Of a DNA stretch of 64,000 bases, positions 9,919 through 20,700 are shown piece by piece. The notes beneath the pieces are model-generated. The model was not told the origin of the DNA, ran no database searches, and saw nothing but the letters and a program-made list of their open reading frames with translations. Position 1 is the stretch's first letter. Every line of letters begins with the position of its first letter. Source of the stretch: Porpolomopsis calyptriformis (Eukaryota; Basidiomycota; Agaricomycetes; Agaricales; Hygrophoraceae); the NCBI GenBank assembly GCA_951640195.1, contig OX621167.1:1674001-1738000 (forward strand), given 5' to 3'. Made by a program: the position numbers and the translations under genes.

Positions 9919-10935
9919 TATCAGGTGAATATATAAATACTTCACTTCTAGAACTACTGGAGTTATATGTCAATCCAGTAAGTCCTAGTTGTTTGGGGGA
10001 GATGTGGATTGATTGAGTAATGGACACTTCCTCCTTTGATGGGGCTTGAGTAATCCTTGGCTAGGATGTACAGATGAACAGGCTATCTAAACTCAATGGA
10101 TAGTATTGACTGGGAGAACAAGAATGAAGTCAACGGCTGACTTAGAAGAATACGTATCACAGTGAGGTCTCTCCAATAAGGACTGAGACTTAGAGAATGT
10201 GATGAATAAGCAGGGGCTAAAGTAAGATAAGATAGTCCACGATGGCTATCTTCAACTTACAGAAAACGTCAAGGGGTGATTCCTAAGTTGATTCTTCACG
10301 TAAGAGGGCTTAGGTGAAATCACACAGGGTATAAGCTTAATAGACTAGACTAGATCAGATGTATTGACTACAGACAAGTAGTATCAATAAGAGGTAGTAC
10401 TAGGGGTGAGTTCAAGGGAAAGGGGGAAGAGTAGACTAGGGGGAGGGGAGTAGGGTAAAAGTGGGTTAAAAGTGAACTGAACTCCTCACTGGTCAAAAGG
10501 GGGCCCTTTATATATGTTTGAGAATAATGGGCAATGAGAACAATGGAAAATAAGAACAATGGATAAAAGAACAATGAGGAGTTTGAATTGTGACTCACTA
10601 TGAGTCAGACAATGAGGAGAACAATGGAGGAGATTAATATGAGTCATAGTGACTCAGAGAACAATGGAGTGATGACAGAACAATAGAGAAATGGGATATG
10701 AGTTATTCTGACTCAGAGAATAATGGGGAAGAATGCTGTTGTCTATGATAAGATAGCATAGGTAAAGACAGTAGTGTATCTTATCTCAGATAAGATAATA
10801 TGTGAGGGACAGTGATATCTTATCTTATCTAAGATAAGATAAGATAAGATAAAGGATATTTGAGCTATGGATGCTACTTGCTGAATGCATGATCTTTAGT
10901 TAAGTTTGATACCAAATCAGTTTGGGATCATGACA
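9919..10935 (-). repeat. LTR-Y: probable solo LTR in copy A
   Basis: About 1,017 bp present in copy A and absent at the same place in copy B. Read on the minus strand it starts TGTCATGATC, as Agaricomycete gypsy LTRs often do; the other end is CTGATA where CTGACA would be expected. The flanks are ACGG (9915-9918) and ATGG (10936-10939), a 4-bp duplication with one transition. A minus-strand TATA motif lies near 10506-10514. No open gene is seen. Solo-LTR status is inferred, because no second copy exists here. Confidence 0.5.
10517..10855 (-). promoter_or_regulatory. Dense cis-element array upstream of the LTR-Y TATA box
   Basis: Within 340 bp there are six GAACAAT(G/A) repeats (10535-10685), five TGAGTCA/TGACTCA palindromes (10591-10715) and a run of GATAAG/CTTATC motifs (10747-10855) including a tandem AAGAT array. 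These resemble binding cores of HMG-box, Gcn4/AP-1 bZIP and GATA factors. They lie directly upstream of the minus-strand TATA motif, as promoter elements should. Confidence 0.45.
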
Positions 10936-12041
10936 ATGGGAGGTGCGGGACATGGAGGACTGGAAGCAGGTGGAGGAAGCCTACGAGAGGCTCCTCCAGT
11001 TGCTTCTGGATAGCAAAATTGATGAAGAAGAGTTCTATCGAGAGATAGAAAAAGTGGCAGGCAAAGGTAGAACGAAGGTGGCAGAGGTGTTGGCAGACAT
11101 GCTAGACATGATGGGGGTGATGACAGAGATGACGGAGGACAGGCACCAGCCCCTGGATGGCGAAGAAGAGTTGGCAGCAGCAGTGTAATCGCTGACTGCA
11201 GAAGATGAGGTGGAGAGGTTGAAGGTGGCCTATTGGGAGAGAATGGCGGCGAAGGGATGGTTGCTCCCTGTGATCATGACATGGGAGTTTCAGAAGAGGA
11301 AGGTGATGGAGGAGACCTTGCACCCAGTCAAGGGCAAGGCTTTTCTTTCTCTTTCTTTTTGATTTTCTTTTTCTAATCATTTTTATTTTTATTCGCAGTG
11401 TGATTTTTGTATGCAAGTCAGTGCCGACTGTGAAATCAGCCCCACCAATCTGTTGTGCATCAAGTGTGTTACGGATAAACATGGGTGTTATTGGAAGGGG
11501 GAAACTCGGCTGGGGAAGAAGTACAAACCACGGCCCAAGGCAGAATTGAAGGATGCAAACAAGTCGGCAACAATGGGAGAATTGAAGGGAGTTCAAAAGT
11601 TGGTGAGGGCCATGTCTCATAAGTATTTCTTTTTCTATCATTTGTTTTTCTTTTCTAATCTTCTCTCTCTATAGGTCTAGTAGTCTATATTGACGAGACA
11701 CCACCTTTCAAGGAGGAGATGGCAGGTGAGAGTTTGAAGGGGGCGACTCAGCTAATTGCAGGTCAGAAAGGGAAAGTGAAGGCAAAGGCAGCTGATGAAG
11801 AGAAATCACAGAGGAGAAAGCACATGTAAAGGCATGGATTATCATTCTTGAAGAGATATACAGGGGGTTGGAAGAAAAGGAAGAGGAAATAGTCTTAGAC
11901 CAATTGTAGATTTTACTTTGTCTTGTATAATTTTGTAGCCTTTAGTCTTTTCTTCTTTTTAAAATTGTATTTCTGTTTCTAAAAAAATGAAAGAAAGACT
12001 TTGAAATGGAAAACAGTGCATAGCAATGCGTTACGGCAGGT

Positions 12042-15000
12042 TACAAGTCCTCGATCACAATGCTATCGAGTGGTTTGCTAGCTAGCAAACATTCCATCTC
12101 TCTAAGTTGTGAAGTTGATATATCGAGGAATCATTTGGGGATTGTGATCGATCTTTGGGTGAAGTATGGGATAACTCTAAATGCAGTGATCGGGCAATGT
12201 AAGATGGATCCATTGAGGTCTGTGACGATATAAGCTTTTCCTAAGTTTCAAGATATCACAACTAGGGGTTCTAGGTATCGAGGATGCATCTTTCAATTGA
12301 GAGACTTCTCGATTTTCATGTTCCAAATGAGTATGAGATCACCAGTTTTGAAGTCGTAGTCGCAAATGGTCTTCTTGTGTCTCTTCTCGAATCAAACAGT
12401 GGATCATAGGCGAACAGTGAGAACCTTTGATTGAAGTTGCTCTAAGTCAGCATCTCATTTCTGTAGGGCGATCACACATTGCGATATTAGATCAGTCATT
12501 GAGAGAACTGAATCTGGAGTGGGAAGGAGATATGTCACTTCAGAAATATCTAAAGGAAGCAATGGCTGAGATCCAGTGATGGCGAAGTAGGGTGAGCATC
12601 CCAATTGCTTTTGGGTAGTGATGCGCTCAGCCCAGAATACAGAGTAGGCTCCAATCAACTATTGTTTCTGATTGCCATCGACAGCTTTGAATAGCAATTG
12701 TCATACATTGAAGTGAGATTGTTTGACTATTCTGTTCATGTGAGAGTTGTATCTGCTGATGTGAATGTGGTTAATTCAATAACTCTTGGTGAGGTGATCT
12801 ATGGCTCCTAAGAAAGCTGTTCCATTGTCTGTGACAATTTCTCGAAGAGAGCCCCATCGACAGATTATATCCTCGAAGATCCATTCGCCAATCGATTTCG
12901 CTGTTTCCAAATGAAGCATTCGAAATTCAGGATAGTGGGTGAGGGAGCATCACCCTTGGAGTATATATCGAAAAGAACCAGATTGGGGCATATGCATCAT
13001 GTCGATGTAGATTTGGGCGAACAGGGGAGCTGGTGTGGAGATGGTTGGAGGGACGAGGGCTTGCGTAGTTTGACGAATCTGACAGGTATGACACGTTTGA
13101 ATGAACTGGATGATGTCGGGGGCCATATGAGGCCACCAGAAGTGTTCGGAAATGATTGATCGGGTAGTGAAAATAGCCTTGTGGCCTGTTCGATTGTGAA
13201 GTTCCATCATGATCACTAATCGGCAATCCAGATCGATAACTAATTTGTGAGCACCTTGTCTATCTTTTCACCATAGTTGGTCATTGTCAATAAAGAACTC
13301 TTTGCAGTATCATATAAAGCTCGCATAGTCATTGTCAGACATGTTGCTTGGTCGTTTGAGATCTGAGAGCCATTTTCGAATGAGGATAAGTCATTGATCA
13401 TCTTGCTGAGCTGCTTGTGATTGCGGAATGATGTTGTAGGAATCGGTATGTGGGTGGATAGGGTCCTCCTCCTCCTCACTGAGATGTTTACTCTGCAAGT
13501 AAACTGAGGTTGGCAATTGGAGGGTTTTCATTCAGGGTGTAGGTGAATCGTTGATATAGTGCATTAATCTGTGGACACGATTGATCCAATCGTTGAAGTC
13601 TTTATTGATCGGCTCTTTGTCATTTTGGTCATCAGGCTATCAGGGGCATCAAGAGAGACCATCAGGACCATGGTTCAAACCTGCGATGTGTACCAAAGTA
13701 AAATGGAATGTGAGGATTGCTACCGATCTATCTGTTAATACTAGCTTGAGGTGCGATGTCTAGGTTCGCTAGCATTCCTTTGATATAGCAAGCATCTACT
13801 TCTATAATGAGGTTTTGAATGCCGATGAGGTAGAGTCGGAGCAATTACAAGGCTCAATAGAGACCATAGATTTCAAGTTTCGGCTGAGAGAACCTTCTTT
13901 CTCAATCATTCAATGTGATCAAACCGAATTGATTATAGTACCTTTTCTTTGGGTCGTCAGGATCGCATTGGCACAGGTGAAAGCCAACAGCGATATAGGA
14001 GGTGTTGATGGTGAGTATTACAGGAGCGTCAGAAGTATAATTGAGGACTTGTAGAGCAGGCGATTCTAGAAGGGCTTGTTTTAAGTCCTCTTGAGTGGCA
14101 AGCTGATTGGAACTGAATTTGAAGGGCATATCCTTCCTAGCGAGCTTGACTAGGTGGTGCGCTCAATGTGCAAAGTTGCGAATGAAAATTCAAATGACGC
14201 TGATAGTGCCAAGGGAGGCTCAAACTTCAGAGAGGTCTTTACAGGGACCCCAGTGTCAGATCGCTAAAACACGCGGTTTGTCAGGTAGTTGTCCTAAGTG
14301 AGTACATCAATGTCCAAGAACAGTGGTTTCTTCTGCACACAAGAATGATTTATAGCCTGACATGGTTCTACTGCAATATTTCATTTGCTGAACTATTTGA
14401 TTGAGATTCCCAAAGTGTTCCCACATGAATTGTCAAATTCCGTCATTTTCTGGAATCATTTCATAGGATCCATCAGGTAATACATACTGAGTCACGGGAC
14501 CTTTCACAGGGATATCATTGATATAGGGGATTGTAAACTCAGGAATCTCTAGTTGGAGGATATAGGTGACATCGTCGTGAAAAACTGGCACCAAATTTGT
14601 CCATCCCATGGGTAGGGTTACTAGTCGATGAGCCCTATAGGGTGTTTGGAAAGTGGTTAGATTGCGAGATGAAGGCGCGATCACTCGTTCGTCATATCCA
14701 ACATAAAGATTGAACATAGCGCCACAGGATTGTCTGCCAAACTGTTCAGCCAAGTGTTTGGGAATTGGTGTGACTCCTGAATGTCAAATTGTGACTTGAT
14801 TGAGTGGTTTGAGACTATGAACGATTCTAAGTTCTTTTCCTCCTTTCTTTAGAATGGTGAACCATCGTGATCGGTAGGAGGAGTTTGAGGGTTCATAGAC
14901 ACCAGTGTCGATTTTGTGCTGGATAACTTTGCAGACTTCATAGTAGATACCTGGGGGAATCAGAATATTCTTTTGTACCCAGGGCATATGTGGTACTACT

Positions 15001-15332
15001 GGGAGATTGACGGGAGGGAAAAAGTTGGATCTGAAATGTCCTTGTTCGGAGTCATTCCAGGTAAAGGCAAGATCTTGCTTTCTCATGAAATCATGAAGGA
15101 GAGCCCTTTCCTGAGGCCAAAGGAAATCTCTGGGGTGAGCTTTATCGAAAAGCTCCTTCCGTTTGATCATATATCATTCAGTCGGAGTAAACGTTGGGGG
15201 GTTCAGGTTGAGTGTTGGCATGTCTGCGAGTGGATCGCCAAGGATTTTTCGGATTATTTGGAATTTGTTGGGGAGTTCAGCTACTACAGAGCAAACTTTC
15301 TTTGAGATGGGTTTATATTTCTTTTTCGATGC
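12042..15332 (-). pseudogene. Copy A pol remnant: RT, RNase H, integrase
   Basis: The minus strand encodes, from 15332 leftwards, the pre-RT region, RT (about 15100-14450), RNase H (about 14120-13800) and integrase with an H-C zinc motif (C-x2-C near 13095) and the core motif VTDNGTAFLG (about 12826-12855), ending at a TAA at 12042-12044. The RT site reads YINDIPVKGP, so the second catalytic Asp is lost. Many TGA and TAG codons interrupt the frame. The 5' end is missing: homology to copy B stops at 15332, where LTR2 begins, removing gag, protease and PBS. It is about 130 bp from the convergent antisense gene. Confidence 0.88.
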
Positions 15333-15928
15333 TGATACATCTGCTTCATATATGAGAACCGAACACAGAACAAGGTGTGAGGACAACTATAATCAGTCTT
15401 AACACAGTCTATGATCAATGATCATGGAAAGGGGGTCTTCGATCATTCGCGAATGTGATCGATTGGGGGATTGGAGGAATTGCAAGATCGAAAGAGGAAG
15501 TCAAGAGGATCTAGACTTGAGAGTGAGAGAGAAGTGAATATCTAACTTGTTGGATCACTAACTACAACATACAGTATATATATCTTCTAGTACAAGGATC
15601 CCTTTGAATGTATATGATAAAAGGGGAGCCTCTCTAATGATCTAAGGGGAAAGTAGTGAATGGGAATGAAGAAGTTGAATGAAAAGGGAGAAATAGAAGA
15701 GAACTGATACCTTTGAATAGTGTCTTCCCTTTGATATACAAACTTTCATTCGCATTTGGAAAGCTTTGATTGCCTTCGGAGAGTTCAATGATTCTCAAAC
15801 TCGTTTAGGATATTCAGGAGTTATTGGGGGCATTTGCAGGGTTCATGTTCATATTCGAAGGACTTGATAGGCATCTAGTATTTGTATAGTTGAATATACA
15901 GTGGTCAGGGGATGGAGGGGTCATATTA
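15333..15928 (-). repeat. LTR2, shared LTR between copies A and B
   Basis: 596 bp, starting TGATACATC and ending GGTCATATTA (one transition from the other LTR ends). It is the 3' LTR of copy B, shown by the polypurine tract at 15929, and it also abuts the truncated 5' side of copy A. Confidence 0.88.
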
Positions 15929-15941
15929 TCTCCTCCTCACT
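15929..15941 (-). other. Polypurine tract of copy B
   Basis: On the minus strand the bases just before LTR2 are GTGAGGAGGAGA. The same tract borders LTR1, as expected for the plus-strand DNA primer of an LTR element. Confidence 0.6.
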
Positions 15942-16085
15942 GAAATGTTAACTGTCCTCAGTCAATCACATGATTTGCCAGTAATTGCTGAGGTATGTTT
16001 ATAAGTGTGACCAGTGTGTCATATTCATGACTGTCTTCAAACTGTGTACTATGACGCCAAGAAAACTGTAACAAGCCATTCAAAA

Positions 16086-17602
16086 ATGTTGAAGAATGTT
16101 ATTACCATTGCAAAGCAGAAGATTTGCAACCAAATGAGGTTGCTTCTGGATGGGGTTGCTGAACCTGAAGACTATAAAGTCTGGGGGCAACAGTTTTGCA
16201 AGTTGCTGGTAAGTCTCATGTTTTTTAATTTTTTTTCTTCACTAATCCATCTTTTTAGATCGCGTATAATCAGGTCGTGAAGGCCCTGAAGGAAACATTG
16301 ATGGACGATGAGGTTATCGCATGGCAAAAGGAGGCCCACAAGACCTTTAATGTTTTTGAGGAATGAGGGTGGTTGGAATGGGTGGGGGAGATGTTGATGC
16401 CAAGGTTGGCAGGGGTAGTACATTGGGAGGTTGAAGAGAAGGCAGAGGCAGAGAAGGTCAAGTGAGAGTGAAGGGAGGAAGCAGAACATGAGGCAAGGGA
16501 GAGGGTGGAGACATCTGCACAGGAGGAACGAGAGCAAGTGGAGCAGGAAGAATGAGAGAAGTGAGAGGAGCATGAGCAGGTCAAGAGGGCGGAGTGAGAG
16601 GAATGGGAGGAATGGGAATGGGAGGTATGAGATGCAGAGGACCAGAAGCGGGTGGAGGAGACCTACGAGAGGCTCCTTCAGCTGCTTCTGGATAGCAAAA
16701 TCGATGAGGAGGAGTTCCATTGAGAGACAGAAAAGGTGGTGGGCAAGGGTGGAATGAAGGCAGCAGAGGTGTTGGCAGACATGCTAGACACAATGGGGGC
16801 AATAACAGAAACAATGGAGGAGGGGCATGAGCCCTCAATTGATGAAGGCGAATCGGCAGCAGCAGTGCAATTGCTGACTGCTGAAGAACTGGTCGAGCGG
16901 TCAAAGGTGGCTTACCGGGAGAGGATGGTGGAGAAGGGACATTCCCTTCTAGTGATGATGACATGGGAGTACTGCAAGAGAAAGGTGATGGAGGAAACTT
17001 TGCGCCTGGTCGAGGGCAAAGTAAGTTTCTCTTTTTCTTCTCTTATTTGTGTTTTACTAATGGACTTCTTTATTTCGCAGTGTGATTTTTGTGAAAAGGT
17101 GGGTGCAGAATGCAAGATTGACCCCACCAATCTGTTATGCGTCAAGTGCGTAATGGATAAGTGCAGCTGCTATTGGAAGGGGGAAACCTGCTTGGGCAAG
17201 AAGTTCAAGCTATGGCCCAAGGTGGAATCGAAGGGTGCGAACAAGTCAGTGATGGTGGGAGAATCGAAGGGAGTTCAAAAGTCAGTGAGGGCCATGTCTC
17301 ATAAGTAATTCTCTTTCTATTATTAGTTTTTATTCTTTTAATCTCTTCTTTTTATAGGTCCAGTTGTCTATATTGACAAGACCCCACCTTTCGAGGAGGA
17401 GACAGTGGGTGAGAGCTCAAAGGGAACAACCTGACTGATCATGGGTCAGAAAGGAAAGGTGAAGGTGACGGCTGTCGATGAAGACAAGTTGCGAGAGGTA
17501 TTAGCGGTGATCGCAGAGGAGAAAGCATGGATTGTCATTCTTGAAGAGATTTTAAGGGGTTTAGAAGAGAAGGAAGAGGAAATGGTCTTGGACCAATTGT
17601 AG
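16086..17602 (+). pseudogene. Antisense zinc-cluster gene of copy B (intron-bearing)
   Basis: Start ATG at 16086 matches the ATG at 2937 in copy A. Probable introns are 16209-16258, 17021-17080 and one near 17305-17357, each with GTAAG/GTAATT-type donors and AG acceptors; copy A has the same ones. The product starts with a conserved 40-residue segment, passes through a Glu/Arg-rich charged stretch interrupted by several TGA codons where CGA is likely ancestral, then a helical region, a cysteine cluster CDFCEKVGAEC ... CVKCVMDKCSC (C-x2-C-x6-C twice, eight residues apart) and an acidic C-terminus ending DQL. It converges with gag-pol, stop to stop, with 130 bp between. The introns are on the strand opposite to the genomic RNA, so they survive retrotransposition. 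Function unknown. Confidence 0.72.
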
Positions 17603-17732
17603 ATTTTACTTGTCTTGTATAATTTTGTAGCCTTTAGTCTTTTTCTTTTAAAAATTGTATTCCTGTTTCTTAAAAAAAAATGAAAGAAAGACTTTGGAAT
17701 GAAAAAAGTGTATAGAGATGCATTACAGCAGG

Positions 17733-20700
17733 TTACAAGTCCTCAATCGCAATGCTATCAAGTGGTTCACTAGCTAGCGAATGTTCCATCTCTCTAAGTC
17801 GTGAAGTCAATATGTCAAGGAATCGTTTGGGAATTGCGATCGATCTTCAAGCGAAGTATGGGATAACTCTAAACGCAGTGATTGGACAGTGTAAGACAGA
17901 TCCATCGAGCTCTGTGATGATATAAGCTTTCCCTAGGTTTCGAGATATCACAACTAGGGGTCCTGAGTATCGAGGACACATCTTTCGATTGAGAGACTTC
18001 TTGATCTTCGTGTTCTGAATGAGTATGAGATCGCCAGTTTTGAAGTTGTAGTCACGAATGGTTCTCTCATGTCTTTTCTCGAATCGAATGGCAGATTGTA
18101 GGTGAGCAGTGAGAACCTTCAATCAAAGTTGCTCTAAGTCAGTGTCTCGTTTCTGTAGAGCAATCGCACATTGCGATATTAGGTCAGTCATCAAGAGAAC
18201 TGAATCTGGAGTAGGAAGAAGATATGTTGCTTCGGAAATGTCTAAAGGAAGCAATGGCTGAGATCCAGTAATAGTGAAGTAGGGTGAGCATCCCAATCAC
18301 TTTCGGGTAGTGATGTGCTCAGCCCAAAATACAGAGTAGGCTCCGATCAACTATTGCTTCTGATCACCATTGATGGCTTTGAATAGTGATTGTCGTACAT
18401 CGAAGTGAGGTTATTCGACTATTCTGTTCACGCAAGAGTTGTATCTGCTGATGCGAATGTGGTTGATTCGATAACTCTTGGCAAGGTGATCTACAGCTCC
18501 TAAGAAGGCTGTTCCATTGTTTGTGATAATTTCTCAAAGAGAGCCCCAATGACAGATTATATCCTTGAAGATCCATTTGCTAATCAATTTCGCTGTTTCT
18601 GAATGAAGCATTCAGAATTCAGGATAGTGGGTGAGGGAGTATTGCCCTTGGACTATATATTGAAATGGACCGGATTGGGGCATATGCATTGTGTCGACGT
18701 AGATTTTAGTGAACAGGGGAGCTGGCATGGAGATGGTCAGAGGGATGAGGGCTTGTGTAGTTTGATGAACCTGATAGATACGACATGTCCGAATGAACCA
18801 GACTATGTCAGGGGCTATATGGGGCTACTAGAAACATTTAGAAACAATCAATCAGGTAGTGAAGATAGCCTTGTAACCTGTTCAATCATGAAGTTCCATC
18901 ATGATTGCTAATCAGTGATCTGGATTGATGACTAATTTGTGAGCACCTTGTCTACCCTTTCACTATAGTCAATGGTTGTCAATAAAGAACTCTTCACAGT
19001 ATCATATAAAACTCACATAGTCGCTGTTGGACATGTTGCTCAGTTGTTCGAGATCTGAGAACCATTTTTGAATGAGGAGAAGTCATCGATTGTCATGCTG
19101 AGCTGCTTCCAATCATGGAACAATGTTGTAGGAATCGGTATGTGGGTGGATAGGGTCCTCCTCCTCCTCACTGAGATGTTTACTCCGCAAGTAAACTGAG
19201 GTTGGCAATTGGAGGGTTTTCATTTGGGGCATAGGTGAATCGTTGATATGGTGCATTAATCCGTGGATGTGATTGATCCAATCATTGAAGTCTTTATCAA
19301 TCGGCTCTTTGTCATCTTGGTCATCAGGCTGTTGGGGACATTGAGAGAGACCATTGGGACCATGGTTTGAACCAGCGACGTGTACCAAAGTAAAATGGAA
19401 TGTGAGAATCGCTACGATTCATCTGTGAATACTAGCTTGCAGTGCGATGTCTGGGTTCGCTAGCATTCCTTTGATATAGTGAGCATTGACTTCTATAATG
19501 AGGTATAGTTGGAGTGATTGCAAGGCTCGATAGAGACCGTAGATTTCGAGTTTCGGCTGAGAGAACCTTCTTTCTTGATCATTCAATGTGATTGAACCAA
19601 AATGATTATAGTACCATTTCTTTGGGTCATTGGGATCGCATTGGCACAAGTGAAAGCCAACAGCAATATATGAGCTGTTGATGGCAAGTATGACAGGAGC
19701 GTCAGAAGTATAATCGAGAACTTGTAGAGTGGGCAATTCTAGAAGGGCTTGTTTTAAGTCCTCTTGGGTGGCGAGCTGATTGGGACCAAATTTGAAGGGC
19801 ACATCTTTCCTAGTGAGCTTTACTAGGTGGTGTGCTTGATGCACGAAGTTGTGAATGAATATTCAAATGACACTGATAGTGCCAAGGAAGGCTTGAACTT
19901 CAGAGAGGTCTTTACAGGGACCCCAGTTTTGGATCACTGAGACACGTGATTTATCAGGTACTCATCCTAAATGAGTACATCGATGTCTCAGAATAGTGGT
20001 TTCTTCTGTGCACAAGAACAATTTATAGCCTGACATGGTTCCACCGCAATATTTCATTCGCTGGACTATTCAATTGAGATTCCCGAAGTGTTCCCATATG
20101 AATTGTTGAATTCTGTTGTTCTCTGGAATCATTTCATAGGATCCATTGGGTAATACATATTGAGTTGCGGGTCCCTTCACAGGGATATCATCAATATAGG
20201 GGATTGTAAACTCAGGAATCTCTGGTTGGAGGATATAGGTGATATTGTCGTGAAAAACTGGTACAGAATTTGTCCATCCCATGGGTAGAGTAACTAGTCA
20301 ATGAGCCCTATAGGGTGTTTGGAACGTGGTTAGATCACAAGATGAAGGTGCGATCACTCGTTTGTCATATCCGACATAAAGATCGAACATAGCACTGCAG
20401 GATTGTCCACTGAACTGTTCGGCCAAGTGTTCAGGAATTGGTGTGACTCCTGAATGTCAAATCATAACTTGATTAAGTGGTTTGAGACTATGAATGATTC
20501 TGAGTTCTTTTCCTCCTTTCTTTAGAATGGTGAACCATCATGATTGGTAGGAGGAGTTCAAGGGTTCATAGACACCAGCATCGATTTTTTGCTGGATAAC
20601 TTTGCACACTTCATAGTAGATCCCTGGGGGAATCAGAGTATTCTTCTGCACCCAAGGCATATGTGGTACAACCGGAAGGTCAACGGGAGGGAAAAAGTTG

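Larger units (their letters stand above)
2937..11909 (+). pseudogene. Antisense zinc-cluster gene of copy A, interrupted by Gypsy-1 and LTR-Y
   Basis: This is the counterpart of the copy B gene at 16086-17602. Pieces: 2937-3328 with an intron at about 3060-3108, then Gypsy-1 (3329-9728), 9734-9918, LTR-Y (9919-10935) and 10940-11909. The N-terminal part matches copy B almost residue for residue; the C-terminal part encodes CDFCMQVSADC followed by CIKCVTDKHGC, that is C-x2-C-x6-C, a spacer of eight, then C-x2-C-x6-C. This resembles a Zn2Cys6 binuclear cluster. Charged helices flank it. Some stops in copy A are sense codons in copy B and vice versa, so each copy decayed independently. Function unknown; nucleic-acid binding is an inference from the cysteine pattern. 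Confidence 0.7.

Noticed and set aside
10825..10855. CRISPR-like or centromeric repeat
   Set aside because: It is a simple AAGAT/GATAAG tandem within LTR-Y; no spaced repeats occur and CRISPR arrays are not expected in a fungus.
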